A DNA stretch of 64,000 bases from Flavobacterium rakeshii (GCF_009741375.1 NZ_WOWP01000024.1:124001-188000); one strand, 5' to 3'. Counted from the stretch's first letter, positions 18,306-28,222 are shown. Program-made: numbers and translations. Notes: generated by a model from the sequence alone, not told the origin.

Positions 18306-18313
18306 CAAATTTA
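18306..18313 (-). promoter_or_regulatory. -7 promoter element of eno
   Basis: The minus strand reads TAAATTTG, 39 bases before the eno ATG. A TTTTC about 20 bases upstream is a weak -33 candidate. Confidence 0.55.
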
Positions 18314-18418
18314 AACATTTTGAAAAATGAAAAGGTCTTATTTTTAAAAACTTATAAACGCAATCGTTTTAGTTTCTGCATCTTAACGTAAATTTCATTT
18401 ACAAAACCTCTATAAACA

Positions 18419-18450
18419 GAATTTGGGCTAATAAATATTAGCCCAAATTC
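18419..18450 (-). terminator. 14-bp perfect inverted repeat after carA
   Basis: GAATTTGGGCTAAT (18419-18432), loop AAAT, ATTAGCCCAAATTC (18437-18450): a perfect 14-bp stem 30 bases past the carA stop. The flanking T-run is poor on both strands, so it may stabilise the 3' end rather than be a canonical intrinsic terminator. Confidence 0.65.
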
Positions 18451-18479
18451 ATTATTTGTTAGAAAAAAGCGTTTAAAAT

Positions 18480-19589
18480 TTAGTTTTTAGCTTTTTCTAT
18501 ATTCTCAATAAACTGATTGAACAGGTATGATGCATCGTGTGGACCAGGGCTTGCCTCTGGGTGGTATTGTACAGAGAAACAGTTTTTGTTTTTCATTCTC
18601 ATACCTGCCACAGTGCCATCGTTAATGTGCTCGTGTGTAAGTTCGAACTCAGGATTCTTTTCAAGATCTTCTCTCACTACGGCAAAACCGTGGTTTTGAG
18701 AAGTAATCTCACCTTTACCTGTAAGAATGTTTCTTACCGGGTGGTTAATCCCCCTGTGACCGTTAAACATTTTATAAGTAGCTATACCGTTTGCTAAAGC
18801 TAAAACCTGATGTCCTAAACAGATACCAAACACCGGTTGGTTCTCTTCAAGAATCTTTTTAGCTACTTCCTGAGCACCTGTTAGCGGAGCCGGGTCACCA
18901 GGACCGTTTGAAAGGAAGTATCCGTCAGGATTAAACGATTTTAAATCTTCGTATGTAGAGTTGTATGGGAACACTTTTACATAACAGTCTCTCTTAACAA
19001 GGTTTCTAAGAATGTTTTTCTTGATACCAAGGTCAAGTGCAGATACTTTGTATTTAGCCTCAGGATTACCCACAAAGTAAGGCTCTTTAGTAGACACTTT
19101 AGAAGAAAGCTCAAGTCCGTCCATGTTTGGCACAGCTGCAAGTTGCTCTTTAAGCTCTTCTAAAGAAGTTCCGTCTGTAGAGATAGCGGCATTCATAGCA
19201 CCGTTATCACGTATATAGCTCACAAGTGCTCTTGTATCTACATCAGATATAGTTACAAGGTTATTCTTTTCAAAATACTCTTTCAGTCCTTCTGTAGAAT
19301 TAACTCTCGAATGGTTAAAGCTAAAGTTTTTACAAACCAGACCCGAAATCATTACACGATCAGCCTCTACATCCTCTTCATTAGTACCGTAGTTACCAAT
19401 GTGAGCGTTAGACGCCACCATAATTTGACCAAAATAAGAAGGGTCTGTAAAAATTTCCTGGTAACCGGTCATACCGGTATTAAAACATACCTCACCAAAA
19501 ACTGTTCCTTCAATCCCAATAGATTTACCATAAAAAACAGTACCATCTGCTAATAAAAGTATGGCTTTGTTACGATTTGAATATTTCAT
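18480..19589 (-). CDS. carA: Carbamoyl-phosphate synthase small (glutaminase) subunit
   Basis: Supplies ammonia from glutamine to CarB for carbamoyl phosphate, feeding pyrimidine and arginine synthesis. The 369 residues comprise the N-terminal CPSase small-chain domain (LLLADGTVFYGKSIG, CFNTGMTGYQEIFTDPSY) and a class I glutamine amidotransferase domain with FLSNGPGDP, the catalytic cysteine in PVFGICLGHQVLALA, and the His/Glu of VQYHPEASPGP. carB is not in the window. The gene has its own promoter and lies between rplQ and eno, an order I recall as common in Flavobacteriaceae. Confidence 0.98.
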   Translation of the reverse strand: MKYSNRNKAILLLADGTVFYGKSIGIEGTVFGEVCFNTGMTGYQEIFTDPSYFGQIMVASNAHIGNYGTNEEDVEADRVMISGLVCKNFSFNHSRVNSTEGLKEYFEKNNLVTISDVDTRALVSYIRDNGAMNAAISTDGTSLEELKEQLAAVPNMDGLELSSKVSTKEPYFVGNPEAKYKVSALDLGIKKNILRNLVKRDCYVKVFPYNSTYEDLKSFNPDGYFLSNGPGDPAPLTGAQEVAKKILEENQPVFGICLGHQVLALANGIATYKMFNGHRGINHPVRNILTGKGEITSQNHGFAVVREDLEKNPEFELTHEHINDGTVAGMRMKNKNCFSVQYHPEASPGPHDASYLFNQFIENIEKAKN

Positions 19590-19617
19590 TTATAAATGTT
19601 TGTTGCTGTATTGCGTG

Positions 19618-19625
19618 CAAAGTTA
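19618..19625 (-). promoter_or_regulatory. -7 promoter element of carA
   Basis: The minus strand reads TAACTTTG, 28 bases before the carA ATG. A T-rich stretch lies upstream but there is no exact -33 TTG. Confidence 0.55.
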
Positions 19626-19689
19626 CTTCAAAAAATTATCTTTCTAAAATTTCCTAATCAATTGCTTTAAAAAACCGGGTTGATCAGGT

Positions 19690-19726
19690 CAAAAAAAAAG
19701 GACAAACTATAAAGTTTATCCTTTTT
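19690..19726 (-). terminator. Terminator of the ribosomal protein supercluster
   Basis: An imperfect stem (AAAGGATAAACT with AGTTTGTCCTTT on the minus strand) is followed by a run of T, 31 bases after the rplQ stop. It is the only clear intrinsic terminator at the end of the 32-gene cluster. Confidence 0.85.
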
Positions 19727-19756
19727 AATATTATTGAAAAATCAGTTTTACCATGA

Positions 19757-20254
19757 TTATTCAGTAGCTTCTTTGTTTTCTTCTGTATCAACAGCAGGAG
19801 CTTCAGCTGCAGGAGCTTCAGCAGTAGTAGCAGCTTTTTTAGTTCTACCTCTACGAGTAGTTTTCTTAGCTTCTTTCTTAGCAGCGTTGTACAGTTCGTT
19901 AAAGTCTACAAACTCGATCATTGCCATATCAGCGTTATCACCAAGACGGTTACCAAGTTTAATGATACGAGTATATCCACCCGGACGATCTCCAACTTTA
20001 GCAGAAACTTCTCTGAAAAGCTCAGTAACTGCATATTTGTTTCTCAGGTAAGAGAAAACGATACGTCTGTTGTGAGTTGTATCTTCTTTAGACTTTGTTA
20101 CAAGAGGCTCAACAAACTGCTTAAGGGCTTTCGCCTTAGCAACAGTCGTATTGATACGCTTGTGCTCTATAAGGGAGCAAGCCATGTTAGCTAGCATAGA
20201 CTTTCTATGACCAGCTTGCCTGCTTAAATGATTTACTTTTTTTCCGTGTCTCAT
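19757..20254 (-). CDS. rplQ: 50S ribosomal protein L17
   Basis: L17 assembles into the large subunit near the exit tunnel. The core (residues 1-120) has [20 protein letters not shown] and [19 protein letters not shown]. The 165-residue product carries a C-terminal tail rich in Ala, Glu and Thr (from about residue 130) absent from the 127-residue E. coli protein but usual in Bacteroidota. It is the last gene of the supercluster, 33 bases after rpoA. Confidence 0.97.
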   Translation of the reverse strand: MRHGKKVNHLSRQAGHRKSMLANMACSLIEHKRINTTVAKAKALKQFVEPLVTKSKEDTTHNRRIVFSYLRNKYAVTELFREVSAKVGDRPGGYTRIIKLGNRLGDNADMAMIEFVDFNELYNAAKKEAKKTTRRGRTKKAATTAEAPAAEAPAVDTEENKEATE

Positions 20255-20287
20255 TGCTGTCTGTAATTAAAACCTTTACGGCCCAGA

Positions 20288-21280
20288 TTATTCTTTATCT
20301 AATTTATATTTCGTTAAATCCATCCCGAAGTGTAAATTCTTAGAAGCAACAAGCTCATCAAGCTCGGTCAAAGATTTTTTACCAAAGTTACGGAACTTCA
20401 TTAAGTCATTTTTATTAAACGATACTAAGTCTCCTAATGTATCAACTTCAGCCGCTTTCAAACAATTTAATGCCCTTACAGAAAGATCCATATCAACCAG
20501 CTTAGTTTTAAGCAGTTGTCTCATGTGAAGTGATTCTTCATCATAAGATTCTGTTTGAGCTATTTCATCGGCCTCAAGTGTAATTCTTTCATCAGAGAAC
20601 AGCATAAAGTGGTGTATTAACGTTTTAGCTGCTTCTGTAAGAGCATCTTTAGGATGAATTGAACCATCGGTGATAATTTCAAAAACCAGTTTTTCGTAGT
20701 CGGTTTTTTGCTCAACACGGAAGTTCTCTATTGTATACTTAACGTTCTTTACAGGAGTAAAGATAGAGTCTGTAAAAATAGTTCCTATAGCTGCGTTTTG
20801 CTTCTTGTTCTCTTCTGCAGGCACATAACCTCTACCTTTCTCGATAGTAAGTTCAAGGTTGATGTTTATTTTGCTGTCCATGTTACAGATAACAAGCTCA
20901 GGGTTTAACACCTGGAATCCTGAAATAAATTTCTGGAAATCACCAGCTGTCAGCTGATCTTTACCTGTTACTGATACAGTAACAGATTCGTTATCGATGT
21001 CGTCAATCTGACGCTTAAAACGAACTTGTTTTAAGTTAAGGATTATCTCAGTAACATCTTCAACAACACCAGCTATTGTAGAGAACTCATGGTCAACTCC
21101 TTCGATACGAACAGAAGTAATTGCGTAACCTTCAAGAGAAGAAAGCAAAACTCTTCTTAATGCGTTACCAACAGTCAATCCATATCCCGGTTCCAAAGGT
21201 CTGAATTCAAATTTACCTTGGAAATCGGTAGAATCGATCATGATAACTTTATCGGGCTTTTGAAAATTAAATATTGCCAT
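20288..21280 (-). CDS. rpoA: DNA-directed RNA polymerase alpha subunit
   Basis: The alpha dimer nucleates assembly of RNA polymerase. The 330 residues include the N-terminal assembly domain ([40 protein letters not shown]) and the C-terminal domain that contacts promoters and activators ([35 protein letters not shown]). Length matches the family. It lies between rpsD and rplQ as in most alpha operons. Confidence 0.99.
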   Translation of the reverse strand: MAIFNFQKPDKVIMIDSTDFQGKFEFRPLEPGYGLTVGNALRRVLLSSLEGYAITSVRIEGVDHEFSTIAGVVEDVTEIILNLKQVRFKRQIDDIDNESVTVSVTGKDQLTAGDFQKFISGFQVLNPELVICNMDSKININLELTIEKGRGYVPAEENKKQNAAIGTIFTDSIFTPVKNVKYTIENFRVEQKTDYEKLVFEIITDGSIHPKDALTEAAKTLIHHFMLFSDERITLEADEIAQTESYDEESLHMRQLLKTKLVDMDLSVRALNCLKAAEVDTLGDLVSFNKNDLMKFRNFGKKSLTELDELVASKNLHFGMDLTKYKLDKE

Positions 21281-21300
21281 ATTTCGACTGATGTCAATTT

Positions 21301-21906
21301 TTATTTGTTATACAACTCAACGATTAGTTGTTCTTTGATGTTTTCAGGAATTTGTATCCTTGCAGGTACTGAAACAAAAGTACCTTCTTTAGTATCGTTG
21401 TTCCAAGTGATCCACTCGTAAACATGAGCAGAGTTTGATAAAGAACGATCGATAGCCTCTAGAGATTTTGATTTCTCACGAACAGCAACTTTATCTCCTG
21501 GCTTAAGGTGGTAAGAAGGAATGTTAACAACTTCACCGTTTACAGTAACGTGTCTGTGTGAAACGATTTGTCTTGCAGCTCTTCTAGAAGGAGCAATACC
21601 CATTCTGAATACTACGTTGTCTAATCTAGCTTCACAAAGTTGTAAAAGCACTTCACCTGTTACACCTTTAGTAGCAGCTGCCTTTTCATATAGGTTTCTG
21701 AATTGCTTTTCAAGAACACCGTAAGTGTACTTAGCTTTTTGCTTTTCCATTAACTGGATTGCATATTCAGATTTTTTACCTCTCTTTTTAGCTAAACCAT
21801 GTTGCCCTGGAGGGTAATTTCTTTTTTCGAAAGACTTGTCATCTCCGAAGATCGCCTCACCAAATTTACGGGCGATTTTAGTTTTAGGACCAGTATATCT
21901 TGCCAT
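21301..21906 (-). CDS. rpsD: 30S ribosomal protein S4
   Basis: A primary 16S rRNA-binding protein that starts small-subunit assembly. The 201 residues show [20 protein letters not shown], the S4 RNA-binding domain ([34 protein letters not shown]) and no N-terminal zinc cysteines. In many bacteria S4 represses its own mRNA; here a strong two-part hairpin (21921-21974) lies 14 bases upstream of the start in the 91-base gap after rpsK. Confidence 0.99.
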   Translation of the reverse strand: MARYTGPKTKIARKFGEAIFGDDKSFEKRNYPPGQHGLAKKRGKKSEYAIQLMEKQKAKYTYGVLEKQFRNLYEKAAATKGVTGEVLLQLCEARLDNVVFRMGIAPSRRAARQIVSHRHVTVNGEVVNIPSYHLKPGDKVAVREKSKSLEAIDRSLSNSAHVYEWITWNNDTKEGTFVSVPARIQIPENIKEQLIVELYNK

Positions 21907-21920
21907 TTTAAAAAATAATT

Positions 21921-21974
21921 AAACAGGGGATTATGAATTCAGGTCTCCTCCTCCGATAATCCGTATTCCTGTTT
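21921..21974 (-). promoter_or_regulatory. Candidate S4 leader hairpin upstream of rpsD
   Basis: On the minus strand AAACAGG pairs with CCTGTTT and, inside that, GGATTAT pairs with ATAATCC, all 14 pairs perfect, separated by a 5-base bulge (AATAC) on the 5' side. The 21-base loop contains GGAGGAGGAG, which could mimic or mask a ribosome-binding sequence. No T-run follows, so it is not an intrinsic terminator. Confidence 0.6.
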
Positions 21975-21997
21975 GGTTATACTCTAGTTATAATAAA

Positions 21998-22381
21998 TTA
22001 AACTCTTCTTCTCTTAGGAGGACGGCATCCATTGTGAGGTAGTGGAGTTACGTCGATAATTTCTGTAACCTCAATACCACCATTGTGTAGTGATCTGATA
22101 GCAGACTCTCTACCGTTTCCAGGACCTTTAACGTAAACTTTTACTTTTTTAAGACCTGCCTCAAGAGCAACTTTTGAGCAATCTTCTGCTGCCATTTGAG
22201 CTGCATAAGGAGTGTTCTTTTTAGAACCTCTGAAGCCCATCTTACCTGCAGATGACCATGAAATAACTTCACCTTTCTTGTTAGTTAAAGAGATGATGAT
22301 GTTGTTAAAAGTTGCACTAATATGAGCTTCGCCTGTTGACTCAACAACAACTTTACGTTTTTTTGTATTCGCTTTAGCCAT
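21998..22381 (-). CDS. rpsK: 30S ribosomal protein S11
   Basis: S11 lines the mRNA exit region of the 30S platform. The 127 residues contain [40 protein letters not shown] and the C-terminal signature [18 protein letters not shown]. It starts 11 bases after rpsM and is followed by an unusually long, structured gap before rpsD. Confidence 0.99.
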   Translation of the reverse strand: MAKANTKKRKVVVESTGEAHISATFNNIIISLTNKKGEVISWSSAGKMGFRGSKKNTPYAAQMAAEDCSKVALEAGLKKVKVYVKGPGNGRESAIRSLHNGGIEVTEIIDVTPLPHNGCRPPKRRRV

Positions 22382-22392
22382 ACTACTACTTA

Positions 22393-22767
22393 TTATTTAG
22401 TTGCTTTTTTCTTGTTAGCAACAGTTTTTCTCTTACCTTTTCTTGTTCTAGAGTTATTCTTGGTACGCTGACCTCTTAATGGAAGACCAACTCTGTGACG
22501 GATACCTCTGTAGCATCCGATGTCCATTAAACGCTTAATGTTAAGCTGGATTTCAGAACGAAGTTCACCTTCAATTTTGAAGTAAGAAACGGCCTCACGA
22601 ATGCTACCGATTTCGTCATCATTCCAATCCTGTACTTTTTTATCTTCGCTTACCTGAGCTTTTTCCAGAATCTCTTTAGCTCTGCTTCTACCAATACCAA
22701 AGATATAAGTTAAAGCAATAACTCCTCTTTTGTTTTTAGGTATATCTACCCCTGCAATTCTTGCCAT
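22393..22767 (-). CDS. rpsM: 30S ribosomal protein S13
   Basis: S13 sits in the 30S head and forms the B1 bridges to the 50S subunit. The 124 residues begin [20 protein letters not shown] with IFGIGRSRA, followed by the helix-turn-helix-like region and the basic tail ([20 protein letters not shown]). It begins two bases after the rpmJ stop. Confidence 0.99.
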   Translation of the reverse strand: MARIAGVDIPKNKRGVIALTYIFGIGRSRAKEILEKAQVSEDKKVQDWNDDEIGSIREAVSYFKIEGELRSEIQLNIKRLMDIGCYRGIRHRVGLPLRGQRTKNNSRTRKGKRKTVANKKKATK

Positions 22768-22769
22768 AA

Positions 22770-22886
22770 TTATCCTTGTCTTTGTTTAAATCTAGGATTC
22801 TTTTTATTAATCACGTATAATCTGCCTTTTCTACGCACAATGATGCACTCGGCACTTCTTTTCTTTACTGATGCTCTTACTTTCAT
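22770..22886 (-). CDS. rpmJ: 50S ribosomal protein L36, zinc-independent form
   Basis: A 38-codon gene between infA and rpsM. The product runs [17 protein letters not shown], then [21 protein letters not shown]. It keeps the L36 core but has a single cysteine, so it lacks the Cys3His zinc ribbon of the C+ form and is the zinc-free (C-, YkgO-like) type. Spacing is 10 bases from infA and two from rpsM, consistent with operon coupling. Confidence 0.97.
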
Positions 22887-22896
22887 TTTAATAGCT

Positions 22897-23112
22897 TTAG
22901 TATCTATAAGTAATTCTTGCTTTAGACAAATCATAAGGGCTCATTTCCAGCTTTACCTTATCACCAGGTAACAACTTAATGTAGTGCATACGCATTTTAC
23001 CGGAAATGTGAGCAATTACAACATGCCCGTTTTCTAATTCTACACGGAACATGGCATTTGACAATGCCTCTATAATTGATCCGTCTTGTTCTATTGCTGC
23101 TTGTTTTGCCAT
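22897..23112 (-). CDS. infA: Translation initiation factor IF-1
   Basis: A 71-residue OB-fold protein that binds the ribosomal A site during initiation. Seen: [40 protein letters not shown], and [20 protein letters not shown]. It follows secY by eight bases; no adk or map gene intervenes, unlike many other bacteria. Confidence 0.99.
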   Translation of the reverse strand: MAKQAAIEQDGSIIEALSNAMFRVELENGHVVIAHISGKMRMHYIKLLPGDKVKLEMSPYDLSKARITYRY

Positions 23113-23120
23113 AAAAATTA

Positions 23121-24467
23121 TTAAGCTACCGCTTTTCTATTCTTACCACTTTTCATCAAACCGTCATAATGTCTGTTTAACAGATATGAGTTGATTTGCT
23201 GGATAGTATCTATTGCAACCCCAACCATGATTAACAGCGATGTTCCGCCATAGAACAAAGCCCACTGTGACTGGATATTCATTAAGCTCACTACAATTGC
23301 CGGGAACACGGCAATAATTGCAAGGAATAATGAACCTGGGAATGTGATTAAAGACATGATTTTGTCTAGATAATCTGAAGTCTCAACACCTGGTCTAACA
23401 CCCGGTATAAATCCTCCACTCCTCTTAAGGTCATCCGCCATTTTATTAGTAGGTACTGTAATCGCGGTGTAAAAGTACGTAAAAATTATAATTAATAGTG
23501 CAAAAACTATATTATACGCTAAACCGAACACATTTTGGAATTGAGCAGTAATTGTTCTGGCAGCGTCAGCCTCAGAAAGACCTGCTAGTGCTGCCGGTAT
23601 AAACATAATAGCCTGAGCGAAGATAATTGGCATAACTCCCGCAGCGTTAAGCTTTAAAGGAATCCATTGCCTGTTACCACCCGCAATATCCTGTTCGAAA
23701 TCTCCTGTGGCAGTACGACGAGCATACTGCACAGGTATTTTTCTTACTGCCATAATAAGCAGAACAGAAGCTATAATGATTAACAACCATACTACTACTT
23801 CAAAAACCAAAAGCATTAGACCTCCGTTGTTCTCAGATACACGAGATGTGAACTCCTGAACAAAAGCCTGAGGCATTCTTGCGATAATACCTACAAGAAT
23901 TAACAGTGAAATACCGTTACCAATACCTTTGTCGGTAATTTTTTCACCTAGCCACATTGCAAAAATTGTACCTGTAGTTAAGATAACCACAGAAGAGAAT
24001 ATGAAAGGAACAGAGTCTGAACTTATCAAAAAAGCTTCTCTAGGCAAAGTTCTGTACAGGTTATAGATGTAACCAGGACCTTGAACTAAAGTGATTAATA
24101 TTGTTAGCCAACGGGTAATCTGATTGATTCTTTTTCTACCGCTCTCACCTTCTTTTTGTAACTTTTGAAGATAAGGAACCGCAATACCCATTAACTGAAC
24201 AACGATAGACGCAGAGATATAAGGCATGATACCTAAAGCAAATACAGACGCCTGCGAGAACGCTCCACCTGTAAATACATCAATAAGCCATCCAATACCG
24301 CCCTGAGCCTGATTAGCTAAGCCATTTAATTTTGTTGCATCAATACCCGGTAATGTTACGTGAGCACCAAAACGGTAAACAAGTAATAATCCTAGAGTAA
24401 CTAAAATTCTGTTTTTTAGTTCTTCTATTTTCCAAACATTGATAAACGCTTCTATAAATTTTTTCAT
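23121..24467 (-). CDS. secY: Preprotein translocase subunit SecY
   Basis: The channel-forming subunit of the Sec translocon in the inner membrane. The 448 residues show ten membrane helices, with [12 protein letters not shown] near residue 33, [18 protein letters not shown] near 75-93 (family signature), the [13 protein letters not shown] segment near 180 and the cytoplasmic loop [13 protein letters not shown] near 350. It lies between rplO and infA as in the spc operon. Confidence 0.99.
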   Translation of the reverse strand: MKKFIEAFINVWKIEELKNRILVTLGLLLVYRFGAHVTLPGIDATKLNGLANQAQGGIGWLIDVFTGGAFSQASVFALGIMPYISASIVVQLMGIAVPYLQKLQKEGESGRKRINQITRWLTILITLVQGPGYIYNLYRTLPREAFLISSDSVPFIFSSVVILTTGTIFAMWLGEKITDKGIGNGISLLILVGIIARMPQAFVQEFTSRVSENNGGLMLLVFEVVVWLLIIIASVLLIMAVRKIPVQYARRTATGDFEQDIAGGNRQWIPLKLNAAGVMPIIFAQAIMFIPAALAGLSEADAARTITAQFQNVFGLAYNIVFALLIIIFTYFYTAITVPTNKMADDLKRSGGFIPGVRPGVETSDYLDKIMSLITFPGSLFLAIIAVFPAIVVSLMNIQSQWALFYGGTSLLIMVGVAIDTIQQINSYLLNRHYDGLMKSGKNRKAVA

Positions 24468-24481
24468 GTGACTATAAAAGA

Positions 24482-24934
24482 TTATAAAGTTACAGCTTCA
24501 CCACCAGCAGCCTCGATAGCAGCTTTAGCAGTAGCCGTAAATTTGTGAGCAGTTACTTTTAGTTTTGCTTTAAGCTCTCCTCTTCCTAAAATCTTTACCT
24601 GTTCATTTTTTGTAGCTAAGCGGTTCTCTACAAGTACTGTAAAATCTACAGTATCTGTAACGATTCCGTTATCTACAAGAGCCTGAAGCGTATCTAGGTT
24701 TACGCCAGCATATTCCTTACGGTTGATGTTTTTAAAACCAAACTTAGGAACACGACGCTGTAATGGCATTTGACCACCTTCGAAACCTATCTTCTTAGAA
24801 TAACCAGAACGAGATTTAGCTCCTTTGTGACCACGTGCAGCAGTACCACCTTTTCCTGAACCTTCTCCTCTACCTACTCTTTTGTTCTTATTGTGAACTG
24901 AACCTTCAGCCGGTTGTAAGTTACTTAAATCCAT
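24482..24934 (-). CDS. rplO: 50S ribosomal protein L15
   Basis: The 150-residue product has the L15 N-terminal glycine-rich RNA-binding tail (MDLSNLQPAEGSVHNKNKR, GRGEGSGKGGTAARGHKGAK) and the C-terminal globular domain (LGRGELKAKLKVTAHKFTAT). L15 bridges 23S rRNA domains in the central protuberance region. It is 14 bases upstream of secY. Confidence 0.99.
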   Translation of the reverse strand: MDLSNLQPAEGSVHNKNKRVGRGEGSGKGGTAARGHKGAKSRSGYSKKIGFEGGQMPLQRRVPKFGFKNINRKEYAGVNLDTLQALVDNGIVTDTVDFTVLVENRLATKNEQVKILGRGELKAKLKVTAHKFTATAKAAIEAAGGEAVTL

Positions 24935-24949
24935 AACAGTGTGTTATTG

Positions 24950-25132
24950 TTATTTAGTCTCTTCTACAGAAACTAAGTGTTTAACTTTGTTTACCATTCC
25001 AAGGATAGCAGAAGTTGCATCGTGTTCAACAACTTGTCCCATTTTTCTAAGACCTAAAGCCTCAAGTGTTCTCTTTTGATTAAGAGGACAGTTGATTTTG
25101 CTTCGTACTTGTTTTACTAATATTTTCGCCAT
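24950..25132 (-). CDS. rpmD: 50S ribosomal protein L30
   Basis: A 60-residue protein with the L30 core KILVKQVRSKINCPLNQKR and TLEALGLRKMGQVVEHDATS. Length is normal for bacterial L30. It sits 12 bases after rpsE, the usual spc position. Confidence 0.98.
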   Translation of the reverse strand: MAKILVKQVRSKINCPLNQKRTLEALGLRKMGQVVEHDATSAILGMVNKVKHLVSVEETK

Positions 25133-25144
25133 GATTTCCTTGAA

Positions 25145-25669
25145 TTAACCTTTAAATACTTTTTCTAAAGATACACCTCTTTGCTTAGCTACAGTAGCTG
25201 CGCTTCTCATTTGAAGTAAAGCATCAAAAGTTGCTTTTACCACGTTATGAGGGTTAGATGAACCTTGAGATTTTGATAATACATCGTGAATACCTACAGA
25301 TTCAAGAACCGAACGTACAGCACCACCGGCAATTACTCCGGTACCGTGTGAAGCAGGCATAAGCAGTACACGTGCACCACCAAATTTACCTTTTTGTTCG
25401 TGAGGTACAGTTTGGCTTGATAGAGGAATTCTAACAAGATTCTTTTTAGCATCTTCTACTGCCTTAGCGATAGCTTCAGATACGTCTTTAGATTTTCCAA
25501 GACCGTGGCCTACTACTCCGTTCTCGTCTCCTACAACTACAATAGCAGAAAAACCGAAAGCTCTACCACCTTTTGTAACTTTAGTAACACGATTAACACT
25601 TACCAAACGATCCTTTAATTCAAGTCCGCCTGGTTTTACTAGTTCTACGTTTTTATAATTATGATACAT
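25145..25669 (-). CDS. rpsE: 30S ribosomal protein S5
   Basis: S5 helps maintain decoding fidelity and mRNA unwinding. The 174 residues include the double-stranded RNA-binding-like N-terminal domain ([34 protein letters not shown]) and the C-terminal domain ([19 protein letters not shown]). It follows rplR by seven bases. Confidence 0.99.
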   Translation of the reverse strand: MYHNYKNVELVKPGGLELKDRLVSVNRVTKVTKGGRAFGFSAIVVVGDENGVVGHGLGKSKDVSEAIAKAVEDAKKNLVRIPLSSQTVPHEQKGKFGGARVLLMPASHGTGVIAGGAVRSVLESVGIHDVLSKSQGSSNPHNVVKATFDALLQMRSAATVAKQRGVSLEKVFKG

Positions 25670-25676
25670 AATTTTC

Positions 25677-26027
25677 TTAGAATTTTAGTCCGGCCTCTCT
25701 AGCGCCTTCAGCTAATGATTTAACACGTCCGTGGTAAAGGTATCCACCTCTGTCAAAAGTGATGGTTTCAATACCAGCTTTTAAAGCTCTCTCTGCAACA
25801 AGTTTACCTACAGCTGCAGCAGTCTCAATGTTAGTACCTTTAGTTATTTCATTCTCTCTTGAAGATGCAGAAACTAGAGTAACACCGTTCACATCATCTA
25901 TGATTTGAGCATAGATTTCTTTATTGCTTCTAAAAACAGAAAGTCTTGGTTGAGCAGCAGTTCCGCTTACAATCTTTCTGATTCTGAACTTAATTCGTTG
26001 TCTTCTTTCAGATTTTGTTAATGACAT
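25677..26027 (-). CDS. rplR: 50S ribosomal protein L18
   Basis: A 5S rRNA-binding protein of 116 residues with [38 protein letters not shown] and the C-terminal [20 protein letters not shown]. It lies between rplF and rpsE. Confidence 0.99.
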   Translation of the reverse strand: MSLTKSERRQRIKFRIRKIVSGTAAQPRLSVFRSNKEIYAQIIDDVNGVTLVSASSRENEITKGTNIETAAAVGKLVAERALKAGIETITFDRGGYLYHGRVKSLAEGAREAGLKF

Positions 26028-26038
26028 AGTCTTAATTT

Positions 26039-26581
26039 TTAAGCTGATTTACCTGCTTTTCTTCTTAGTTCTTCACCTACAAACTTAACTCCTTTTCCTT
26101 TGTAAGGTTCCGGCTTACGGAAAGATCTGATCTTTGCAGCAACCTGGCCTAAAAGTTGTTTGTCATGAGAAGATAACTTAATGATTGGGTTTTTACCTTT
26201 CTCAGATACAGTCTCTACTGTTACTTCAGAAACAACGTCTAAAACGATGTTGTGTGAAAAACCTAGAGCGATATCAAGTTTATTACCCTGGTTAGAAGCT
26301 CTGTAACCTACACCTACCAACTCTAATGACTTAGTAAAGCCTTCAGATACACCAATAATCATATTATTAATCAGGGCTCTGTATAAACCATGCTTAGATC
26401 TGTCGTTCTTGTTGTCAGAAGATCTTTCAACAATTACCTGTCCTTCCTCAACTTTTACAGTAACATCTGTAAAATCCTGAGTAAGTTCTCCTTTGTTTCC
26501 TTTTACTGTAATAACGCCATCTTTAACATCTACTGTTACTCCAGACGGTATTGCAATTGGATTTTTACCTATTCTTGACAT
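26039..26581 (-). CDS. rplF: 50S ribosomal protein L6
   Basis: L6 binds near the sarcin-ricin region and is needed for late 50S assembly. The 180 residues contain the paired L6 domains, with [20 protein letters not shown] at the start and the C-terminal signature [19 protein letters not shown]. It follows rpsH by 17 bases. Confidence 0.99.
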   Translation of the reverse strand: MSRIGKNPIAIPSGVTVDVKDGVITVKGNKGELTQDFTDVTVKVEEGQVIVERSSDNKNDRSKHGLYRALINNMIIGVSEGFTKSLELVGVGYRASNQGNKLDIALGFSHNIVLDVVSEVTVETVSEKGKNPIIKLSSHDKQLLGQVAAKIRSFRKPEPYKGKGVKFVGEELRRKAGKSA

Positions 26582-26598
26582 TGTATAAGTCTTTATTA

Positions 26599-26997
26599 TT
26601 AGTATACGTAACAGATTACTTCACCACCAACATTTTGTTGTTTAGCTTGTTTTCCGGTCATCAAACCTTTTGATGTAGAAACGATAGCTATACCTAGACC
26701 GTTTAATATTCTAGGTAATTCGGTAGCACCTGCATATTTACGTAAACCTGGTTTACTAATTCTCTGGATATCCTTAATTACAGGCTCTTTAGTTTCTTTG
26801 TCGTACTTAAGAGCGATTTTGATGGTACCTTGTACTTTGTTATCATCAAATTTGTAACTTAAGATATATCCCTGATCGAATAAAATCTTAGTGATCTCTT
26901 TTTTAAGGTTAGAAGCAGGAATTTCAACCACTTTGTGGTTTGCTCTTACTGCATTTCTAACTCTTGTTAGATAATCTGCGATAGGATCTGTATACAT
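26599..26997 (-). CDS. rpsH: 30S ribosomal protein S8
   Basis: S8 binds 16S helix 21 and, in E. coli, represses the spc operon. The 132 residues show DPIADYLTRVRNAVRANHK, RISKPGLRKYAG and the C-terminal signature ISTSKG-like VSTSKGLMTGKQAK. The 71-base gap before it, unusually long for this cluster, contains a 9-bp GC-rich hairpin. Confidence 0.99.
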   Translation of the reverse strand: MYTDPIADYLTRVRNAVRANHKVVEIPASNLKKEITKILFDQGYILSYKFDDNKVQGTIKIALKYDKETKEPVIKDIQRISKPGLRKYAGATELPRILNGLGIAIVSTSKGLMTGKQAKQQNVGGEVICYVY

Positions 26998-27021
26998 ATA
27001 TATTAATTTGCGGTAACGGTT

Positions 27022-27042
27022 TTCGGCCTTAAAAAGGCCGAA
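27022..27042 (-). promoter_or_regulatory. Hairpin between rpsN and rpsH (candidate S8 site)
   Basis: TTCGGCCTT (27022-27030) and AAGGCCGAA (27034-27042) form a perfect 9-bp stem with a 3-base loop. Flanking GGTTT (27018-27022) and AAACC (27047-27051) could extend it across an internal loop. It lies 25 bases before the rpsH start; no T-run follows on the minus strand. Confidence 0.55.
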
Positions 27043-27068
27043 CCTGAAACCAATTTATAATTCTTTTA

Positions 27069-27338
27069 TTACCAGCTGGCTTTTTTAACACCCGGTATTA
27101 ACCCCTGATTAGCCATTTCACGGAAAGTTACACGTGAAATACCAAACTGACGCATATACCCTCTTGGTCTACCTGTTAATTTACAACGGTTGTGTAAACG
27201 TACAGGAGAAGCATTTTTAGGAAGTTTTTGTAGTGCTTCGTAGTCTCCGGCTTCTAATAAAGCTTTTCTCTTTTCAGCATACTTATCTACTAACGCTTGT
27301 CTTTTCACCTCGCGGGCTTTCATTGATTCTTTAGCCAT
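27069..27338 (-). CDS. rpsN: 30S ribosomal protein S14 (zinc-free long form)
   Basis: An 89-residue S14 of the C- type: the body [19 protein letters not shown] and [19 protein letters not shown] with the C-terminal [11 protein letters not shown]. There is only one cysteine and no CxxC pair, so it does not need zinc. It follows rplE by three bases. Confidence 0.98.
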   Translation of the reverse strand: MAKESMKAREVKRQALVDKYAEKRKALLEAGDYEALQKLPKNASPVRLHNRCKLTGRPRGYMRQFGISRVTFREMANQGLIPGVKKASW

Positions 27339-27341
27339 GAC

Positions 27342-27893
27342 TTAGTTCTTTTTAAAAGGTAAACCTAATTCAGTTAATAATGACTTCGCTTCTTTATCAG
27401 TTTGTGCAGAAGTTACAAATGTAATATCTAAACCTGCGATTTTGTTAACTTTATCAATATCAATTTCAGGGAAAATGATTTGCTCAGTTACACCCAGGTT
27501 ATAGTTACCTCTACCGTCAAAACCTGTAGCTTTGATACCACCAAAGTCTCTAACACGTGGAAGAGAAGCTGTGATAAGTCTGTCTAAAAACTCATACATT
27601 CTTTCACCACGTAAAGTAACTTTAGCACCAATTGGCATACCTTTTCTTAATTTGAAAGTCGCAACGTCCTTTTTAGAAATAGTAGCCACTGCTTTTTGAC
27701 CAGTGATTTTTGTTAACTCTTCTACAGCATAGTCGATTAATTTCTTATCAGACACAGCTGCACCAACTCCACGGCTTAAAACGATTTTTTCAAGTTTTGG
27801 AACCATCATAACGTTTTTATAACCGAACTCTTCTGTAAGAGCAGAAATAACTCTACTCTTATATTCTTCTTTTAATCTTGGTATATAAGCCAT
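27342..27893 (-). CDS. rplE: 50S ribosomal protein L5
   Basis: A 5S rRNA-binding protein of 183 residues: [50 protein letters not shown] [17 protein letters not shown], and [20 protein letters not shown]. Two ATG codons stand in tandem (27896 and 27893); the second gives the conserved MAYIPRL start and avoids overlap with rplX. Confidence 0.99.
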   Translation of the reverse strand: MAYIPRLKEEYKSRVISALTEEFGYKNVMMVPKLEKIVLSRGVGAAVSDKKLIDYAVEELTKITGQKAVATISKKDVATFKLRKGMPIGAKVTLRGERMYEFLDRLITASLPRVRDFGGIKATGFDGRGNYNLGVTEQIIFPEIDIDKVNKIAGLDITFVTSAQTDKEAKSLLTELGLPFKKN

Positions 27894-27895
27894 CA

Positions 27896-28210
27896 CTATA
27901 ATACTTGATTAGATTTTTTTGAAAATCTCACTTTCTTATCTCCTTCAGTTCTTACACCAACTCTTGTAGTTTCCTTAGTTTTAGGATCAACAAGTGCAAG
28001 GTTAGAAATGTGGATAGGAGCTTCTTTCTTCACGATACCACCCTGAGGGTTTTGAGCGCTTGGCTTAGTGTGCTTAGACACCATGTTCACGCCTTCTACG
28101 ATCGCTTTGTTTTTGTCACGAAGTACTTTAAGAACTGTACCTTCAGAACCTTTATGGTCTCCGGCAATAACTCTTACAGCATCTCCTGATTTTATTTTTA
28201 GCTTTATCAT
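27896..28210 (-). CDS. rplX: 50S ribosomal protein L24
   Basis: A KOW-domain assembly initiator of 104 residues ([40 protein letters not shown]). An upstream in-frame ATG at 28222 would add four residues; Met at 28210 gives the family N-terminus [10 protein letters not shown] and leaves a normal 12-base gap to rplN. Confidence 0.98.
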   Translation of the reverse strand: MIKLKIKSGDAVRVIAGDHKGSEGTVLKVLRDKNKAIVEGVNMVSKHTKPSAQNPQGGIVKKEAPIHISNLALVDPKTKETTRVGVRTEGDKKVRFSKKSNQVL

Positions 28211-28222
28211 CTTTAAAAACAA

